From Asticcacaulis sp. EMRT-3 (GTDB lineage Bacteria > Pseudomonadota > Alphaproteobacteria > Caulobacterales > Caulobacteraceae): a stretch of DNA of 64,000 nt. Below are positions 7,888 through 17,297 of this stretch, in pieces. Both the position numbers and the translations under genes were made by a program. How positions within the stretch are numbered: the first letter of the stretch is position 1; each line of letters opens with the position of its first letter. The DNA is taken from positions 124,001 through 188,000 of the forward strand of contig NZ_JASERT010000001.1 in NCBI RefSeq assembly GCF_030027245.1, written 5' to 3'. The notes beneath the pieces were generated by a model, which had not been told where the DNA came from, searched no databases, and saw only the letters and a list, made by a program, of their open reading frames with translations.

Positions 7888-8535
7888 TTACAATTCCACC
7901 GCGCAGGCCGTCATGATTTCGGCGCGCAGTTCGGGGATGCCAAGGCCCGTTTCCGCCGAGGTGGCCAGCACGACTGGGTGGGCCGCCGGACGCTTTTTAA
8001 TCGCGCCTTGTGTGGCCTCGATCACCTGAGCCAGCTCGGCCGGCTTGATCTTGTCGGCCTTGGTCAGCACGATCTGATAGCTGACGGCGGCCTTGTCGAG
8101 CGCGTCCATCGGTTCGGTATCGACCGTTTTCAGCCCGTGGCGCGCATCGATCAGCAGATAGGCGCGCTTCAGTCCCGAACGGCCGCGCAAATAGTCGCGG
8201 CCCAGATTCTGGAACTTCTTGACCGTCACCTTGGATGCCTTGGCCCAGCCATAGCCGGGCAGATCGACCATGTGCAGGGCGTCATTGAGCAGGAAGAAGT
8301 TGAGTTCGCGCGTCCGCCCCGGTTCGTTGGAGGCGCGCGCCAGATGCTTCTGGTTGACCAAGGCGTTGATCAGCGACGACTTGCCGACATTCGAGCGTCC
8401 GGCAAAGGCCACTTCGGGCAGGTCGTCGGGCGGCAGTTGCGCCACCGCCGCCGCGCCCATGACGAAGGACACCGGGCGGGCGAACAAAACCCGCGCGGTC
8501 TCAAGCGTCTCTTCGCTGTACAGGGGGGCGGTCAC
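7888..8535 (-). CDS. engB: Ribosome-biogenesis GTPase EngB (YihA/YsxC)
   Basis: This is a 215-residue essential-type GTPase that assists assembly of the large ribosomal subunit. The G motifs are intact: G1 GRSNVGKS (46-53), the G2-region threonine in [13 protein letters not shown]3 DLPGYG, G4 TKADK and G5 TSAETG. The GTG start at 8535 overlaps the yidC stop in GTGA, indicating translational coupling. A longer open frame upstream lies wholly inside yidC and is not conserved-looking. The order yidC-engB-argB is the usual one in this bacterial group. Confidence 0.95.
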   Translation of the reverse strand: MTAPLYSEETLETARVLFARPVSFVMGAAAVAQLPPDDLPEVAFAGRSNVGKSSLINALVNQKHLARASNEPGRTRELNFFLLNDALHMVDLPGYGWAKASKVTVKKFQNLGRDYLRGRSGLKRAYLLIDARHGLKTVDTEPMDALDKAAVSYQIVLTKADKIKPAELAQVIEATQGAIKKRPAAHPVVLATSAETGLGIPELRAEIMTACAVEL

Positions 8536-10385
8536 GCCGCTTTTTTCTTCGTCAGCTTCGCCAGGGTGTCGTCGATGATATTCTCGACGCCTAAGCGACG
8601 CATGATCGTATATTGCTGCAACATGGTCAGGATGTTCGACCAGATCCAGTAGATGATCAGGCCCACCGCGACCTGCGCCATGAAGAAGGTCAGCATGAGC
8701 GGCATGAAGGCCATCATCTTCTTCTGCATCGGATCGACCCCGGCCATCGGCGTCATCTGCTGGCTCAGCCACATCGAGGCGCCATAGATGATGGCGATGA
8801 TGCCGACATGCAGGGGGCCGGCCAGGAAGGTGCCGATCAGCGGCACATGGGCCGGATCGAAGGGCAGGAGGCCGAACAGATTGACGATGGAGGTGGTGTC
8901 GGGTGCGGACAGATCGTGAATCCAGCCAAAGAAAGGCGCGTGGCGCATGTCGATGGCCAGTTGCAGCACCTTATACAGCGACCAGAAGACCGGCAGTTGC
9001 AGCAGCATCGGCAGGCAGCCCGTCAGGCCAGCCATCGGATTGACCTTCTCTTCCTGATAGAGCTGCATGGTGGCTTCCTGCTGCTTCTGGGCGTCGTCAG
9101 GGAAGCGCTGCTTGATGGCGTCGAGCTTGGGTTTCAGATGCTGCTGGACGTGCTTCATCTTCATCATCGACACGTAGGAACGGTGCGCCAGCGGATAGAA
9201 GACGAGCTTGACCACCACGGTCAGCAGCAGGATGGCGATGCCGAAATTGCCGGTGAGCAGGTAGAATTTTTCGAGCAGCCAATAGACGGGATAGGTGATG
9301 ATGAACAGGGTGCCCCAGTCGATGGCGAAATCGAAGCGCGGGATATGCAGGTTCTTCTGATAGGCCAGCAGTTCCTTGTTCAGCTTGGCCCCGGCAAAGA
9401 CCTGCGAGGTCGTGGTCCAGCTCTTGCCGGGCGCAATCGTCACCGGCGCATCGACATAGCCCGCCGTATAGACCGGCTTGCCATCAATGATGTCGGCCTT
9501 GGTGGTGAAGGAGACGGCCTGATTTTGCGCCGGGATCACCGCCGCCATCCAGTATTTGTCGGTGATGGCGAACCAGCCGCCCACCGAAGGCTCCTTGGCC
9601 AGAAACTTGTCATTATTAGGCTTGGCCAGGGCCTTATATTTGAACGAGCGTGTGACGTAGCTGGTTTTGGTGCCATTCGTCTTCGAATAGGTGGCGATCG
9701 TGCCTTCATGCACATAGGGCGAATGGCCGGGGCCATTGAACTCCACATCATGACGCATCACCAGCGCATAGGCCGCCAGCGTGGCCGGGGTGGCAGCGCG
9801 GTTGGTCACCTGATCCTGTTCGGTGATCATATAGTTGGCGTCAATGCTGAGCGTGCGCGTGAATGTCAGGCCCGCGCCATTATCATAGGTCAGCACGACG
9901 GGATGGCCGACCGACAGGACCTGGCCCGAAGCCACGGTCCACAGCGTATTGGCGTCGGGCATACCGCTTAAGTTTTGCCCGTTGAAGCCCGACTGCACAT
10001 AATAGGCGTGCGGTGCGCCCGCCGGGCTCAGCAGTTCCACCATCGGTGATTTCGGATCGACCGTATCATGATATTTGGCGAGGTAGAGATCATCGATCAA
10101 AGCGCCCTTCAGCGCGATCGAGCCTTTCAGCGAAGGCGTGTCGATCTGAACGCGCGGCGACTGGGCCAGCGCCTGTGCGCGCGTCAGGGCCGTGGCCTGC
10201 CCGGCCACCGGCAGACCGGCGGCGATAGCGCTGGCCGACAGCGACGAGGATGCCGCGGCGGCCTGTTCAGCGGCCATGTGCTTCTTCTGCTGTGGCCCCA
10301 GAATGAAGAACTGGTAAACCGCCAGCAGGATCATGCTGGCGATCAGGAAATAGATCATGTTCTTGTTGTCGTCGGTGTTGTTCAT
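8532..10385 (-). CDS. yidC: Membrane protein insertase YidC
   Basis: YidC inserts and folds inner-membrane proteins, alone or with SecYEG. The 617 residues have the Gram-negative architecture: an N-terminal anchor ([20 protein letters not shown], about 10-29), a large periplasmic beta-sandwich (about 60-340), and the conserved five-helix core ([59 protein letters not shown]). The C-terminus ends in lysines. An Ala/Ser-rich linker follows the first helix. ATG overlaps the rnpA stop in ATGA and the stop overlaps engB's GTG, so rnpA-yidC-engB form one coupled operon. Confidence 0.97.
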   Translation of the reverse strand: MNNTDDNKNMIYFLIASMILLAVYQFFILGPQQKKHMAAEQAAAASSSLSASAIAAGLPVAGQATALTRAQALAQSPRVQIDTPSLKGSIALKGALIDDLYLAKYHDTVDPKSPMVELLSPAGAPHAYYVQSGFNGQNLSGMPDANTLWTVASGQVLSVGHPVVLTYDNGAGLTFTRTLSIDANYMITEQDQVTNRAATPATLAAYALVMRHDVEFNGPGHSPYVHEGTIATYSKTNGTKTSYVTRSFKYKALAKPNNDKFLAKEPSVGGWFAITDKYWMAAVIPAQNQAVSFTTKADIIDGKPVYTAGYVDAPVTIAPGKSWTTTSQVFAGAKLNKELLAYQKNLHIPRFDFAIDWGTLFIITYPVYWLLEKFYLLTGNFGIAILLLTVVVKLVFYPLAHRSYVSMMKMKHVQQHLKPKLDAIKQRFPDDAQKQQEATMQLYQEEKVNPMAGLTGCLPMLLQLPVFWSLYKVLQLAIDMRHAPFFGWIHDLSAPDTTSIVNLFGLLPFDPAHVPLIGTFLAGPLHVGIIAIIYGASMWLSQQMTPMAGVDPMQKKMMAFMPLMLTFFMAQVAVGLIIYWIWSNILTMLQQYTIMRRLGVENIIDDTLAKLTKKKAA

Positions 10386-10816
10386 CGAACGGCTTTATCC
10401 TGGAGGCGGTCGGGAAGGGACGGGGACGCTGGGCCCGCCGGGTTTTTGGAACGGGCCGCGCCTTTGGCGTCGAGCCTTATCAGGGCGGCTTTAACATCGT
10501 CAAGTAAAGCCTGCCAGTCGCAATGACCGGTGGCAGCGCGCGCCACGAAAACATAGTCGTGACCGGGCTTGCCCATCTGCGGCAAAATCAGGCGGGCAGC
10601 CTCGCGCAGGCGGCGTTTGGCGCGGTTGCGCGCCACGGCATTGCCGATTTTTTTTGTGGCGGTGAAACCGGCTCGCATCTCTGTTGCGCTTTCGCGTAAG
10701 CGCGCCTGCACCACCACGCCGGGACGCGCCTGCCATAAGGCCTTGCTGGCAGCCACGAAATCGGCGCGAACCCGGATATGTGCAATTGTCGCCAAAGATG
10801 ATCGCCCCAACAGCAA
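10382..10816 (-). CDS. rnpA: Ribonuclease P protein component
   Basis: RnpA is the protein subunit that helps the RNase P RNA remove 5' leaders from pre-tRNAs. The signature RNR region is present as KKIGNAVARNRAKRRLREAAR, preceded by RADFVAASKA and followed by DYVFVARAATGHCDWQALLDDVKAAL. The C-terminal tail of about 35 residues is longer than usual, rich in Ala, Pro and Lys, and probably disordered. No ATG is available: the candidates are TTG at 10816, 10810 or 10798, so the exact start is uncertain. A terminator-like hairpin lies directly upstream, between rpmH and rnpA. Confidence 0.92.
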   Translation of the reverse strand: MLLGRSSLATIAHIRVRADFVAASKALWQARPGVVVQARLRESATEMRAGFTATKKIGNAVARNRAKRRLREAARLILPQMGKPGHDYVFVARAATGHCDWQALLDDVKAALIRLDAKGAARSKNPAGPASPSLPDRLQDKAVR

Positions 10817-10850
10817 AAAGAGCCCCTATGCGAGATAGGGACTCTTTTTT
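10816..10850 (-). terminator. Hairpin with U-tract between rpmH and rnpA
   Basis: AGAGTCCCTAT and ATAGGGGCTCT (minus strand) pair around CTCGC and are followed by TTTTTG. It looks like an intrinsic terminator or attenuator after rpmH. The poly-T runs straight into the possible rnpA starts, so part of the rpmH transcription may stop here while the remainder reads into rnpA. Confidence 0.8.
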
Positions 10851-10879
10851 GAATCACAAATGAGCCAAAGGCCCGGCCC

Positions 10880-11020
10880 TTAAGCGGTCAGGCGCTTGCG
10901 GCCCTTGGCGCGGCGGCGCGCAACGATCTTCTGGCCGTTCTTGGTGGCCATGCGCGTGCGATAACCGTGGCGGCGCTTGCGCACGAGACGGCTCGGCTGA
11001 TAGGTGCGTTTCGTTCCCAT
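10880..11020 (-). CDS. rpmH: 50S ribosomal protein L34
   Basis: This 46-residue, highly basic protein of the large ribosomal subunit has the unmistakable sequence start [19 protein letters not shown] followed by [20 protein letters not shown]. The start at 11020 gives the standard length. An in-frame extension upstream to 11110 is rejected because L34 never carries it. It heads the rpmH-rnpA-yidC-engB series and is probably transcribed from a promoter in the 237-bp gap shared with the divergent histidine kinase gene. Confidence 0.97.
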   Translation of the reverse strand: MGTKRTYQPSRLVRKRRHGYRTRMATKNGQKIVARRRAKGRKRLTA

Positions 11021-11257
11021 GACAGGGGCTCCGATAGTGGCGGGCCGCGCGAAAACTGTCCGGCGACCGGGAATTGCGTAAACTTGAAGGCGGGTGATTA
11101 GTTCACACATCCGGCCTTGTCAATCACAAATGGCGATTTCCTGACCGGGCTTGCAAAGCTTTTGCGGCTTTCGGCCGTTTTCCGCGCCCTTTTCACAGGA
11201 AAACCTGCTATAGTACAGGCGCATAACCTCCATCACCGGCATACAGAGACTCTATAA

Positions 11258-12847
11258 GTGTTCGATCCGGGCAAGACATATCCAGACAAGACAACGGGGC
11301 CGGGCGGCCCCGCGCCGCGCCGTGGGCGACTCTATGAAGGCTTTTACGCCCGCCGCCTCAGGCGCACCCTCGGGCTTCTGGCCGGGGCCTCGATGGAATG
11401 GGGCGTCTCGGCCCTGACATTCGCGCGCAACTTCCTGTTCAGCCTGTCGGGCCAGTTGCTGATCCTCACCCTTGTTTTCGTGATGATCGTCGAGGTGATG
11501 ATCATCATTCCGCGCCTCGCCGCCGATCAGGAAGACTGGCTGACCGACCGGGTGCGGTCGGCGGAAATCGCCTCACAGGCCGTTGATACGGCCCGCGCCA
11601 ACAGCGTGTCGCGCGCCACCTCGTTCCAGCTTTTGCGCAGCGCAGGCGTGCTCTATCTGCGCCTGCAAAGCAATGACCGCTACTATATGCTCAATCCTCT
11701 GCCCAATCTCGACATTCCCGATCAGGTGCTGGACTTGCGCGATTCGCACAAAAACATGCGCCATGACCTCGCCTATATGTGGGCGCCCTGGCAAACCCTG
11801 ATGGGCAAGCCCGACCGCCTGATCCATCTGGCGGCCCGCCCGCGCCTGCGTTCCGGTCAGGAAATCGAGATCGTGGTGCGCGCCGAGCCGCTCAAAACCT
11901 ATCTGAAGTCGAGCCTGCTCGGTATGTTGCGCATGTCGATCAGTATTTCGCTGGCCGCCGGTATTCTGGTTTTCGCGGCGCTGTCGGCCTTTATCGTGCG
12001 GCCGATCCGCCGCCTGACCAAGAATATACAGGCCTTCAAAACCAATCCCGAAGATGCCTCGGCCGCGCCGCACCGTTCCAGCCGCCGCGATGAGATCGGC
12101 CAGATCGAACAGGAAATGGCCTCGATGCAGGAGCAGGTGCGTCAGGCCCTGCGCTCACGCGCCCGTCTGGCCGCCCTCGGTCAGGCCGTGTCCAAAATCA
12201 ACCACGACCTGCGCAATATGCTGACCGCCGCCCAGATGGCGTCTGACCGGCTGGCTACGTCGGGCGACCCGACCGTGGCCAAGGCCCTGCCGCGTCTGGA
12301 GCGCGCGCTCGACCGCGCCCTGTCTCTGGCGCAGAACGTCCTGACCTACGGCAAGTCGGATGAACGGGCCCCGCATATCCAGATCGTGCGCCTGCGCGAA
12401 CTGGCCGACGCTGCCGCCGAGGATGCGGGCTTAGGGCTTAGCGCGCAGGCGGGCGAAAGCGTGCGCTTTTCGACGCGCGTGCCGAAAGGCTTTTTCCTTG
12501 AGGCCGATCCCGAACAACTGCACCGGCTTCTGGTCAATCTGATGCGCAATGCCCGTCAGGCCATCGAATTGCAGCCCAATCGACGGTTGCGCGGTCGGGT
12601 CACGCTCACCGCCATCAAGACGGCGCAGGATGTGGTGCTGATCGTTGCCGATAATGGCCCCGGCATCCCCGAAAAGCTGCGTGAAAAGCTGTTCCAGCCC
12701 TTTACCTCGTCGAGTACGCCCGGCGGATCAGGCCTTGGCCTTGCCATTTCGCGCGAACTGGCCCAGTTGCATGATGGCGATGTCCGTCTTGTCCAGACCG
12801 GGCCTGAGGGCACCACCTTTGAAATACGCCTGCCGCTGAAAGGATAA
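11258..12847 (+). CDS. Membrane sensor histidine kinase (HAMP-HisKA-HATPase)
   Basis: A 529-residue sensor kinase. A basic cytoplasmic N-terminus is followed by a first membrane helix near 61-84, an extracytoplasmic sensor region (about 86-220), a second helix near 226-246 and a HAMP region near 247-300. The phospho-accepting His316 is in SKINHDLRNML, a less common H-box variant. The ATP-binding domain has LLVNLMRNARQAIE (N box), DNGPGIP (G1) and GGSGLGLAIS (G2). The start is GTG. There is no response regulator beside it, so its partner is elsewhere. A hypothetical gene follows 7 bases downstream and may be cotranscribed. The signal sensed is unknown. Confidence 0.88.
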   Translation: MFDPGKTYPDKTTGPGGPAPRRGRLYEGFYARRLRRTLGLLAGASMEWGVSALTFARNFLFSLSGQLLILTLVFVMIVEVMIIIPRLAADQEDWLTDRVRSAEIASQAVDTARANSVSRATSFQLLRSAGVLYLRLQSNDRYYMLNPLPNLDIPDQVLDLRDSHKNMRHDLAYMWAPWQTLMGKPDRLIHLAARPRLRSGQEIEIVVRAEPLKTYLKSSLLGMLRMSISISLAAGILVFAALSAFIVRPIRRLTKNIQAFKTNPEDASAAPHRSSRRDEIGQIEQEMASMQEQVRQALRSRARLAALGQAVSKINHDLRNMLTAAQMASDRLATSGDPTVAKALPRLERALDRALSLAQNVLTYGKSDERAPHIQIVRLRELADAAAEDAGLGLSAQAGESVRFSTRVPKGFFLEADPEQLHRLLVNLMRNARQAIELQPNRRLRGRVTLTAIKTAQDVVLIVADNGPGIPEKLREKLFQPFTSSSTPGGSGLGLAISRELAQLHDGDVRLVQTGPEGTTFEIRLPLKG

Positions 12848-12854
12848 GCCAGCC

Positions 12855-13388
12855 TTGGAATTTGGTGAACTGCTCCTGCTCGTCCGCGATAGCTATATCT
12901 CCCAGTTTGCCGCGTTTATCGACCAGCAAAACGCCAGCCATATCGGCGGCGCGCCAGAGGTGAAGTTCGAACTGTCGGAAGACAGCGAAATCTTCGGCCA
13001 TATCTATTGCGCCGACTATGCCTCCGAAGAAGATGGCGGCCATGTCGTCGAGCTGGCGCCCGATGAGGAGATCAGCTTCGATCCGCTGGAGGTGTCGTTC
13101 GGCGCGATGGAGATCGCCGTTACGCGCCTGGCCTGGCACGACATGACCATATCCATCGGCCAGGGCGGCCATGTGGCCCCCGAAGCCCTGGCCCCGTGGT
13201 TCGAGACGTGGTTCGATCCCGACGAACAGCGCTTTGATCCCGATACGCGCTTTTCCGGCAATATCCACGCGCTGACGCTCGACCGCGACGGCCTCAATGT
13301 CGATTTCGGCACCGCCCCGATGGATGCCTTCGTCGAACTGATCGACCTGCTCGAAGAGCAGGGCTGCAAGGCCGTGGCGATTTCGTAG
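12855..13388 (+). CDS. Conserved-looking hypothetical protein, acidic
   Basis: A 177-residue, strongly acidic protein that I cannot assign to a family. It has no signal peptide or membrane segment, so it is probably cytoplasmic. Asp/Glu-rich stretches (YASEEDGGHVVELAPDEEIS, WFDPDEQRFDPDTRF) alternate with predicted strands. It starts with TTG only 7 bases after the kinase gene, which suggests cotranscription and possibly a linked role. Base composition and codon use look like the neighbouring genes, which supports it being real. Confidence 0.6.
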   Translation: MEFGELLLLVRDSYISQFAAFIDQQNASHIGGAPEVKFELSEDSEIFGHIYCADYASEEDGGHVVELAPDEEISFDPLEVSFGAMEIAVTRLAWHDMTISIGQGGHVAPEALAPWFETWFDPDEQRFDPDTRFSGNIHALTLDRDGLNVDFGTAPMDAFVELIDLLEEQGCKAVAIS

Positions 13389-13420
13389 GCTTCAGTCACC
13401 TGAAAAGACGAAGTTTTTAA

Positions 13421-13642
13421 CCACGAAAAGCACGAAAGACACAAAATCAGAGCAAGATGACCTGACCTGGAATTGCTTTCTTTCCCTCTCCCTGCGTAGC
13501 GGGGAGAGGACGGGCGCCAAGCGCAGCGAAGGCGACCGGGTGAGGGGCCTTCTTCAGAGCGCATCCCGAAAATATGACGCACTTTTGGCTGACGCCGGAT
13601 CGCGTTCCGGCCTCCTTTTCGTGCCTTTCGTGCTTTTCGTGG
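13421..13642. repeat. Intergenic inverted-repeat unit (CCACGAAAAGCACGAAAG type)
   Basis: The arm CCACGAAAAGCACGAAAG at 13421-13438 recurs perfectly inverted at 13625-13642. Inside is a second palindromic repeat, CCTCTCCCTGCG-TAG-CGGGGAGAGG, at about 13485-13510. There is no credible gene within. Related units occur at 20189 and 21722. Confidence 0.75.
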
Positions 13643-13667
13643 CCTAAACTAACCTTGCTGTCCGACC

Positions 13668-15446
13668 TTACTTTCCCTTCAGCACCACGCCTTCGCGGTG
13701 CGGATCGGTGCCGCCGTCATAGCTGCCGTCCTTGCGAATGAAAAAGCCGTTGAGGCCCGATTCCTCGCCGGAAACCGCCGTCAGATGATAGCCCATCCTG
13801 GTCAGCCCATCCCAAACTGCCGGTTCCATGCGCGCCTTTTCGACGCGGATCATGTCGCCCTTGGCGATCACATTGGGCAGGTCGATGGCCTGCTGCATGG
13901 ACAGGCCCCAATCGAGCACGCCGATCAGGGTCTTGAGATCGTAAGCGATGATGGAAAGCCCCCCCGGCGATCCGACCGCCGCCACCACATGGCCCTTCTG
14001 GTCGAACACGATGACAGGCGCCATCGACGAACGCGGATGCTTGCCCCCGGCCACCGCATTGGCGACCGGCTGGCCGTCCGGCAGTCTGGGGGTGAAGGAA
14101 AAGTCAGTGAGTTGGTTGTTGAGGAAGAAGCCGTCCACCATGCGCCCCGAACCGAACAGGCTTTCCACCGTCGTCGTCATGCTGACCACATTACCCCATG
14201 TGTCGCGGATCACATAATGGGTGGTGCCGCCCGGTTCGATGGTCGCGTCAGGCCCCGGCCTGGGCGCGAAAAACGGCAACTGGCCGGGCTGCGGTGTGGG
14301 TGAGGGCGTGCCGACCCTGACCGTGGCGGCGCGCGACATGGTGTAGTTGGAGTTGAGATAACCGTTGATCTGTTTGGCAAAGAGCGGCGTATCGCCTTCA
14401 TAGCGGTCGCGGTCGGCATACATCAGGCGTTCGACCTCGATCAGGGCCGCCCAGCCGCGCGGATCATGCGCGCCATATTTAGCCAGCGGCAGGTTTTCGG
14501 CGATGCGCAGGCCCTGCAACAGGGCGGGCCCGCCCGAAGGTGTGTTATTGGCGCAGACAATATACTGATGATAGGGCACGCACAGGGGCTTGCCATGATA
14601 ATCATCGGTTTGCACGTAAGGCCTGGCCGTGGTGGCGATCACCTTATAGTTGGCAATGTCGTCCGTGGTCATCGAACCGGGGATCGGTGCCTGATGCGTC
14701 TTGTTGACGATGTCCTGGGCGATCCGGCCATATCGCAGCGCGTCGGAACGCTGGGCGGCGATGGCCTTCAGGCTGTCGGCATAGTCGGGGTTTTTCTTGA
14801 TGTCGCCGGTTTTCAACAGCCCGCCCTTGCCGTCGCTGAAATAGGCCAGCACATCGGGCGCATCGCGTTCGGGATAGGCCCCGTCTTCGGTATGCAGATC
14901 CCTGTCGATGCGCGGCGTGATGACGAAGCCGTTTTCAGCCTGCGCCTCCGCTGCGCCGAACAGCGTGTTCCAGGCCAGCTTGCCGTGATCCTTCTGCGCC
15001 TGATCGAGCATGAAGATCGCGCCCGGCACGCCCGTCGAACGCCCCGAAAGCACCGCCTCCTTGAAGGTCATCGGTGTCGTCGCGTCCTTCATGAACATAT
15101 CAGGCTGCGCCGCTGCGGGGGCTACTTCGCGGCCATTATAATCGGTCAGCTCGCCGGTCTTGGCGTCATAATAGAGCATGAAGGCCCCGCCCGACAGGCT
15201 GGAACTTTGCGGCTCGATCAGGGCCAGCATGGCCTGCACCGCTACGGCGGCATCGGCAGCCGTGCCGCCGCGTTTCAGCACATCCATGCCCGCCTGCGCC
15301 GCCAGCGGTTCGGCCGCCACAATCAGGGGCCTGACCGGCCCCAGCATCACCCTGGCCTGAGCGCCCGCGCTGATCAGGGTCAGGGCAGCTATGGATACCG
15401 CTGCCAATTTTTTGAAGGGAGCACGAGTCAGGGGAAGACGGATCAT
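13668..15446 (-). CDS. ggt: Gamma-glutamyltransferase (periplasmic)
   Basis: This 592-residue enzyme is exported by an N-terminal signal (KKLAAVSIAALTLISAGAQA) and cleaves gamma-glutamyl bonds, chiefly of glutathione, passing the glutamyl group to water or amino acids. The proenzyme cuts itself before the nucleophile Thr408 in EPGGTTHYVIRD, giving large and small subunits. The substrate-binding segment DYNGREVAPAAA (Arg106) and the C-terminal VGSPGG are present. ATG at 15446 is chosen because AGGAG precedes it, rather than the in-frame upstream start at 15473. It stands alone between repeat DNA and tRNA-Arg and probably salvages glutathione in the periplasm. Confidence 0.94.
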   Translation of the reverse strand: MIRLPLTRAPFKKLAAVSIAALTLISAGAQARVMLGPVRPLIVAAEPLAAQAGMDVLKRGGTAADAAVAVQAMLALIEPQSSSLSGGAFMLYYDAKTGELTDYNGREVAPAAAQPDMFMKDATTPMTFKEAVLSGRSTGVPGAIFMLDQAQKDHGKLAWNTLFGAAEAQAENGFVITPRIDRDLHTEDGAYPERDAPDVLAYFSDGKGGLLKTGDIKKNPDYADSLKAIAAQRSDALRYGRIAQDIVNKTHQAPIPGSMTTDDIANYKVIATTARPYVQTDDYHGKPLCVPYHQYIVCANNTPSGGPALLQGLRIAENLPLAKYGAHDPRGWAALIEVERLMYADRDRYEGDTPLFAKQINGYLNSNYTMSRAATVRVGTPSPTPQPGQLPFFAPRPGPDATIEPGGTTHYVIRDTWGNVVSMTTTVESLFGSGRMVDGFFLNNQLTDFSFTPRLPDGQPVANAVAGGKHPRSSMAPVIVFDQKGHVVAAVGSPGGLSIIAYDLKTLIGVLDWGLSMQQAIDLPNVIAKGDMIRVEKARMEPAVWDGLTRMGYHLTAVSGEESGLNGFFIRKDGSYDGGTDPHREGVVLKGK

Positions 15447-15650
15447 GGGCGGCACTCCTGTAAAAAGGCACAAGTTGATGGGGAGATAGTTTTAGATGTG
15501 ACTATTGAACCCGCCCTGACGCGATGATCAACAAAAAAGCCGTAAAAGCCGTGAAAAAGTGCAAATGCGGCCTTGCCTTTGCCAGACAGGTCAACTAAAC
15601 GTCCCTGCCTCGCCGCCGGGTCTTCGGGTCTGTGGCGTTGAAACGGAAAT

Positions 15651-15727
15651 GCACTCGTAGCTCAGCTGGATAGAGCATCAGACTACGAATCTGAGGGTCG
15701 GGCGTTCGAATCGCTCCGAGTGCACCA
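15651..15727 (+). tRNA. tRNA-Arg (ACG)
   Basis: A 77-nt cloverleaf: acceptor GCACTCG/CGAGTGC, D-arm GCTCAGCTGGATAGAGC, anticodon loop CTACGAA with anticodon ACG (read as ICG), T-arm GCGTTCGAATCGC and encoded CCA. Confidence 0.95.
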
Positions 15728-15745
15728 TTTCAAAAGACTAAACAG

Positions 15746-15767
15746 CCTCCCTTCGGGGAGGTTTTTT
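15746..15767 (+). terminator. Rho-independent terminator of tRNA-Arg(ACG)
   Basis: CCTCCC-TTCG-GGGAGG followed by TTTTTT, 19 bases after the tRNA CCA end. Confidence 0.92.
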
Positions 15768-16183
15768 ATTGCCGCTTTCCTTGTAAGCACTTCAAGCAAA
15801 AGCGAAATTTCTGGAGTTTTGACGGAAAAGCAAAGAAGCCATCAACCGGGGCATCCGCACAGATGGAACTTCCCCTGAAGTAGGTGACGACTTGATCCGT
15901 CTGACCACGAAATCACCGCGTCTCTATTATGTGAACTGGTGGATTACTGGATAGATGGCAGGGATTTTATGATCCGCCTGTCTGATGAAGGGCGAGATTG
16001 GCTGGCAACGCACTGAGGTAAGCATTGAATATGCGATTCCCGCATATTCTGGTATTATGTTGCCGAAAATTTGGGGCATATAAACTGCTATTTTGGGGCA
16101 AATATTCTGAGATTTGGGGCAAAGCGTCAAAACGCTTGAAAAATCTCTCAATTAAATCAGCGCATTGCTGATTTAAGAGGAAA
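15768..16183. other. AT-rich gap between two tRNA genes
   Basis: This stretch is visibly richer in A+T than its surroundings. It contains a threefold motif around TTTGGGGCA (16069, 16093, 16115) and short degenerate frames, including a start-less 40-odd-codon frame ending WWITG before a stop near 15953. No credible intact gene is seen. The position between tRNA-Arg and tRNA-Lys suits a remnant of an integrated element, but no integrase or att duplication is recognised. Confidence 0.4.
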
Positions 16184-16259
<76 letters not shown>

Positions 16260-16402
16260 AAACCATTTCGTGACCGGACGGGGTTGGTATGACCCGGCGG
16301 TGAGCGGCGGAACATAGCCATTTTCTTCTGGGTTTCAAGCGCAAAATCGGTTTAAGAGGTTTTTTTTGCCGCAGCGCATTTTCATCCATCAGGAGGCTCG
16401 TC

Positions 16403-16756
16403 TTGGCGCTCAGAGATTTGTCCGGTGCGGTCGATTTCGGCCACCTCGAAGCCTATACGCTCCATGATGCCGTGGTGATGGAGGAGGTGCTGCACCTGTT
16501 CCAGCATCAGTGCGAGCTGTGGTCGCCGATGCTCGATGTCAGCCACGAAGGCTGGCGCGACGCCGCCCACACGATCAAGGGCGCTTCGGCAGGCATTGGC
16601 GCGGGCGTGCTGGCCGCCGCCGCCGAGGCCGCCGAGCGCGGCGATGAGGCCGGGGCGCAGGGTCGCCTGGAGCGGGTGCGCGACGCTATGAACGCCGCGC
16701 TTATGGATGTCAGTGCCTATCTGCACGCCCTGCACTTGCGCGGTCTGAAGGGCTGA
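16403..16756 (+). CDS. Hpt-domain phosphotransfer protein
   Basis: A 117-residue stand-alone histidine phosphotransfer protein. The Hpt signature AAHTIKGASAGIGA carries the phosphorylatable His56 in a predicted four-helix bundle. Such proteins shuttle phosphate between hybrid kinases and response regulators. The TTG start is supported by AGGAGG seven bases upstream. The gene is monocistronic or leads into the ferredoxin gene 93 bases later. Candidate partners elsewhere in the window are the hybrid kinase at 56289 and the response regulator at 61070, but nothing links them directly. Confidence 0.82.
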   Translation: MALRDLSGAVDFGHLEAYTLHDAVVMEEVLHLFQHQCELWSPMLDVSHEGWRDAAHTIKGASAGIGAGVLAAAAEAAERGDEAGAQGRLERVRDAMNAALMDVSAYLHALHLRGLKG

Positions 16757-16849
16757 ACGGCTCTTTTTTCTTGGCACAGACAGGCAGGCGCTTTAAACGC
16801 GGGCGCAGACTGCCTATTTCTCGTTCTGCCGAAACCTGTAGAAAGCCTC

Positions 16850-17179
16850 ATGAGCGACACCGAACTGCATATCGTCTGCACCGACCGCGAAGGCGTGGTG
16901 CATAAGCTGCCCGCCCTCGAAGGCTGGCGCGTCATGGAAATCATCCGTGACAACGGCCTGCAGATCAAGGCCGAGTGTGGTGGTGCGCTGGAATGCGCCA
17001 CCTGCCATGTCTATGTGGATCCCGCGTGGACCGATAAGCTGGTGCCAAAATCTGACGAGGAAGATGAGAAGCTCGACGAGGCGTTTCTGGTGAAGCGCAC
17101 GTCGCGTCTGTCGTGCCAGATCCTGATGCGCGATGATCTCGACGGGCTGGAAGTGACCCTGGCACCTGAAACGGACTGA
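16850..17179 (+). CDS. Adrenodoxin-type 2Fe-2S ferredoxin
   Basis: A 109-residue soluble electron carrier. The cluster-binding cysteines have adrenodoxin spacing: Cys43, Cys49 and Cys52 in CGGALECATCHVYV, and Cys89 in SRLSCQI. The acidic patch SDEEDEKLDEAF between them is the partner-docking region of this class. Such ferredoxins supply electrons to P450s or to Fe-S cluster and haem-synthesis enzymes. No oxygenase lies next to it, so a housekeeping role is likely. The adjacent reductase at 50267 has its own 2Fe-2S domain and does not need it. Confidence 0.9.
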   Translation: MSDTELHIVCTDREGVVHKLPALEGWRVMEIIRDNGLQIKAECGGALECATCHVYVDPAWTDKLVPKSDEEDEKLDEAFLVKRTSRLSCQILMRDDLDGLEVTLAPETD

Positions 17180-17297
17180 GTAAGGAAAGACTGCGTGCGT
17201 TAGGCTTATACCCAAGTTGGTTGCGTTAAAGTAAGAACCCCCACCACAGGGGGGGAGGTATGAGTGGGGTAATAAGCTGTCACGAATAGGAGTGCCT

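Noticed and set aside
7888..8772. Longer 294-residue version of EngB
   Set aside because: The extra 79 residues lie wholly within yidC; the GTG at 8535 overlapping the yidC stop gives the normal family length.
8613..9971. 452-codon open frame antisense to yidC
   Set aside because: His/Gln/Gly/Asp-rich translation typical of an antisense shadow; yidC itself is unmistakable.
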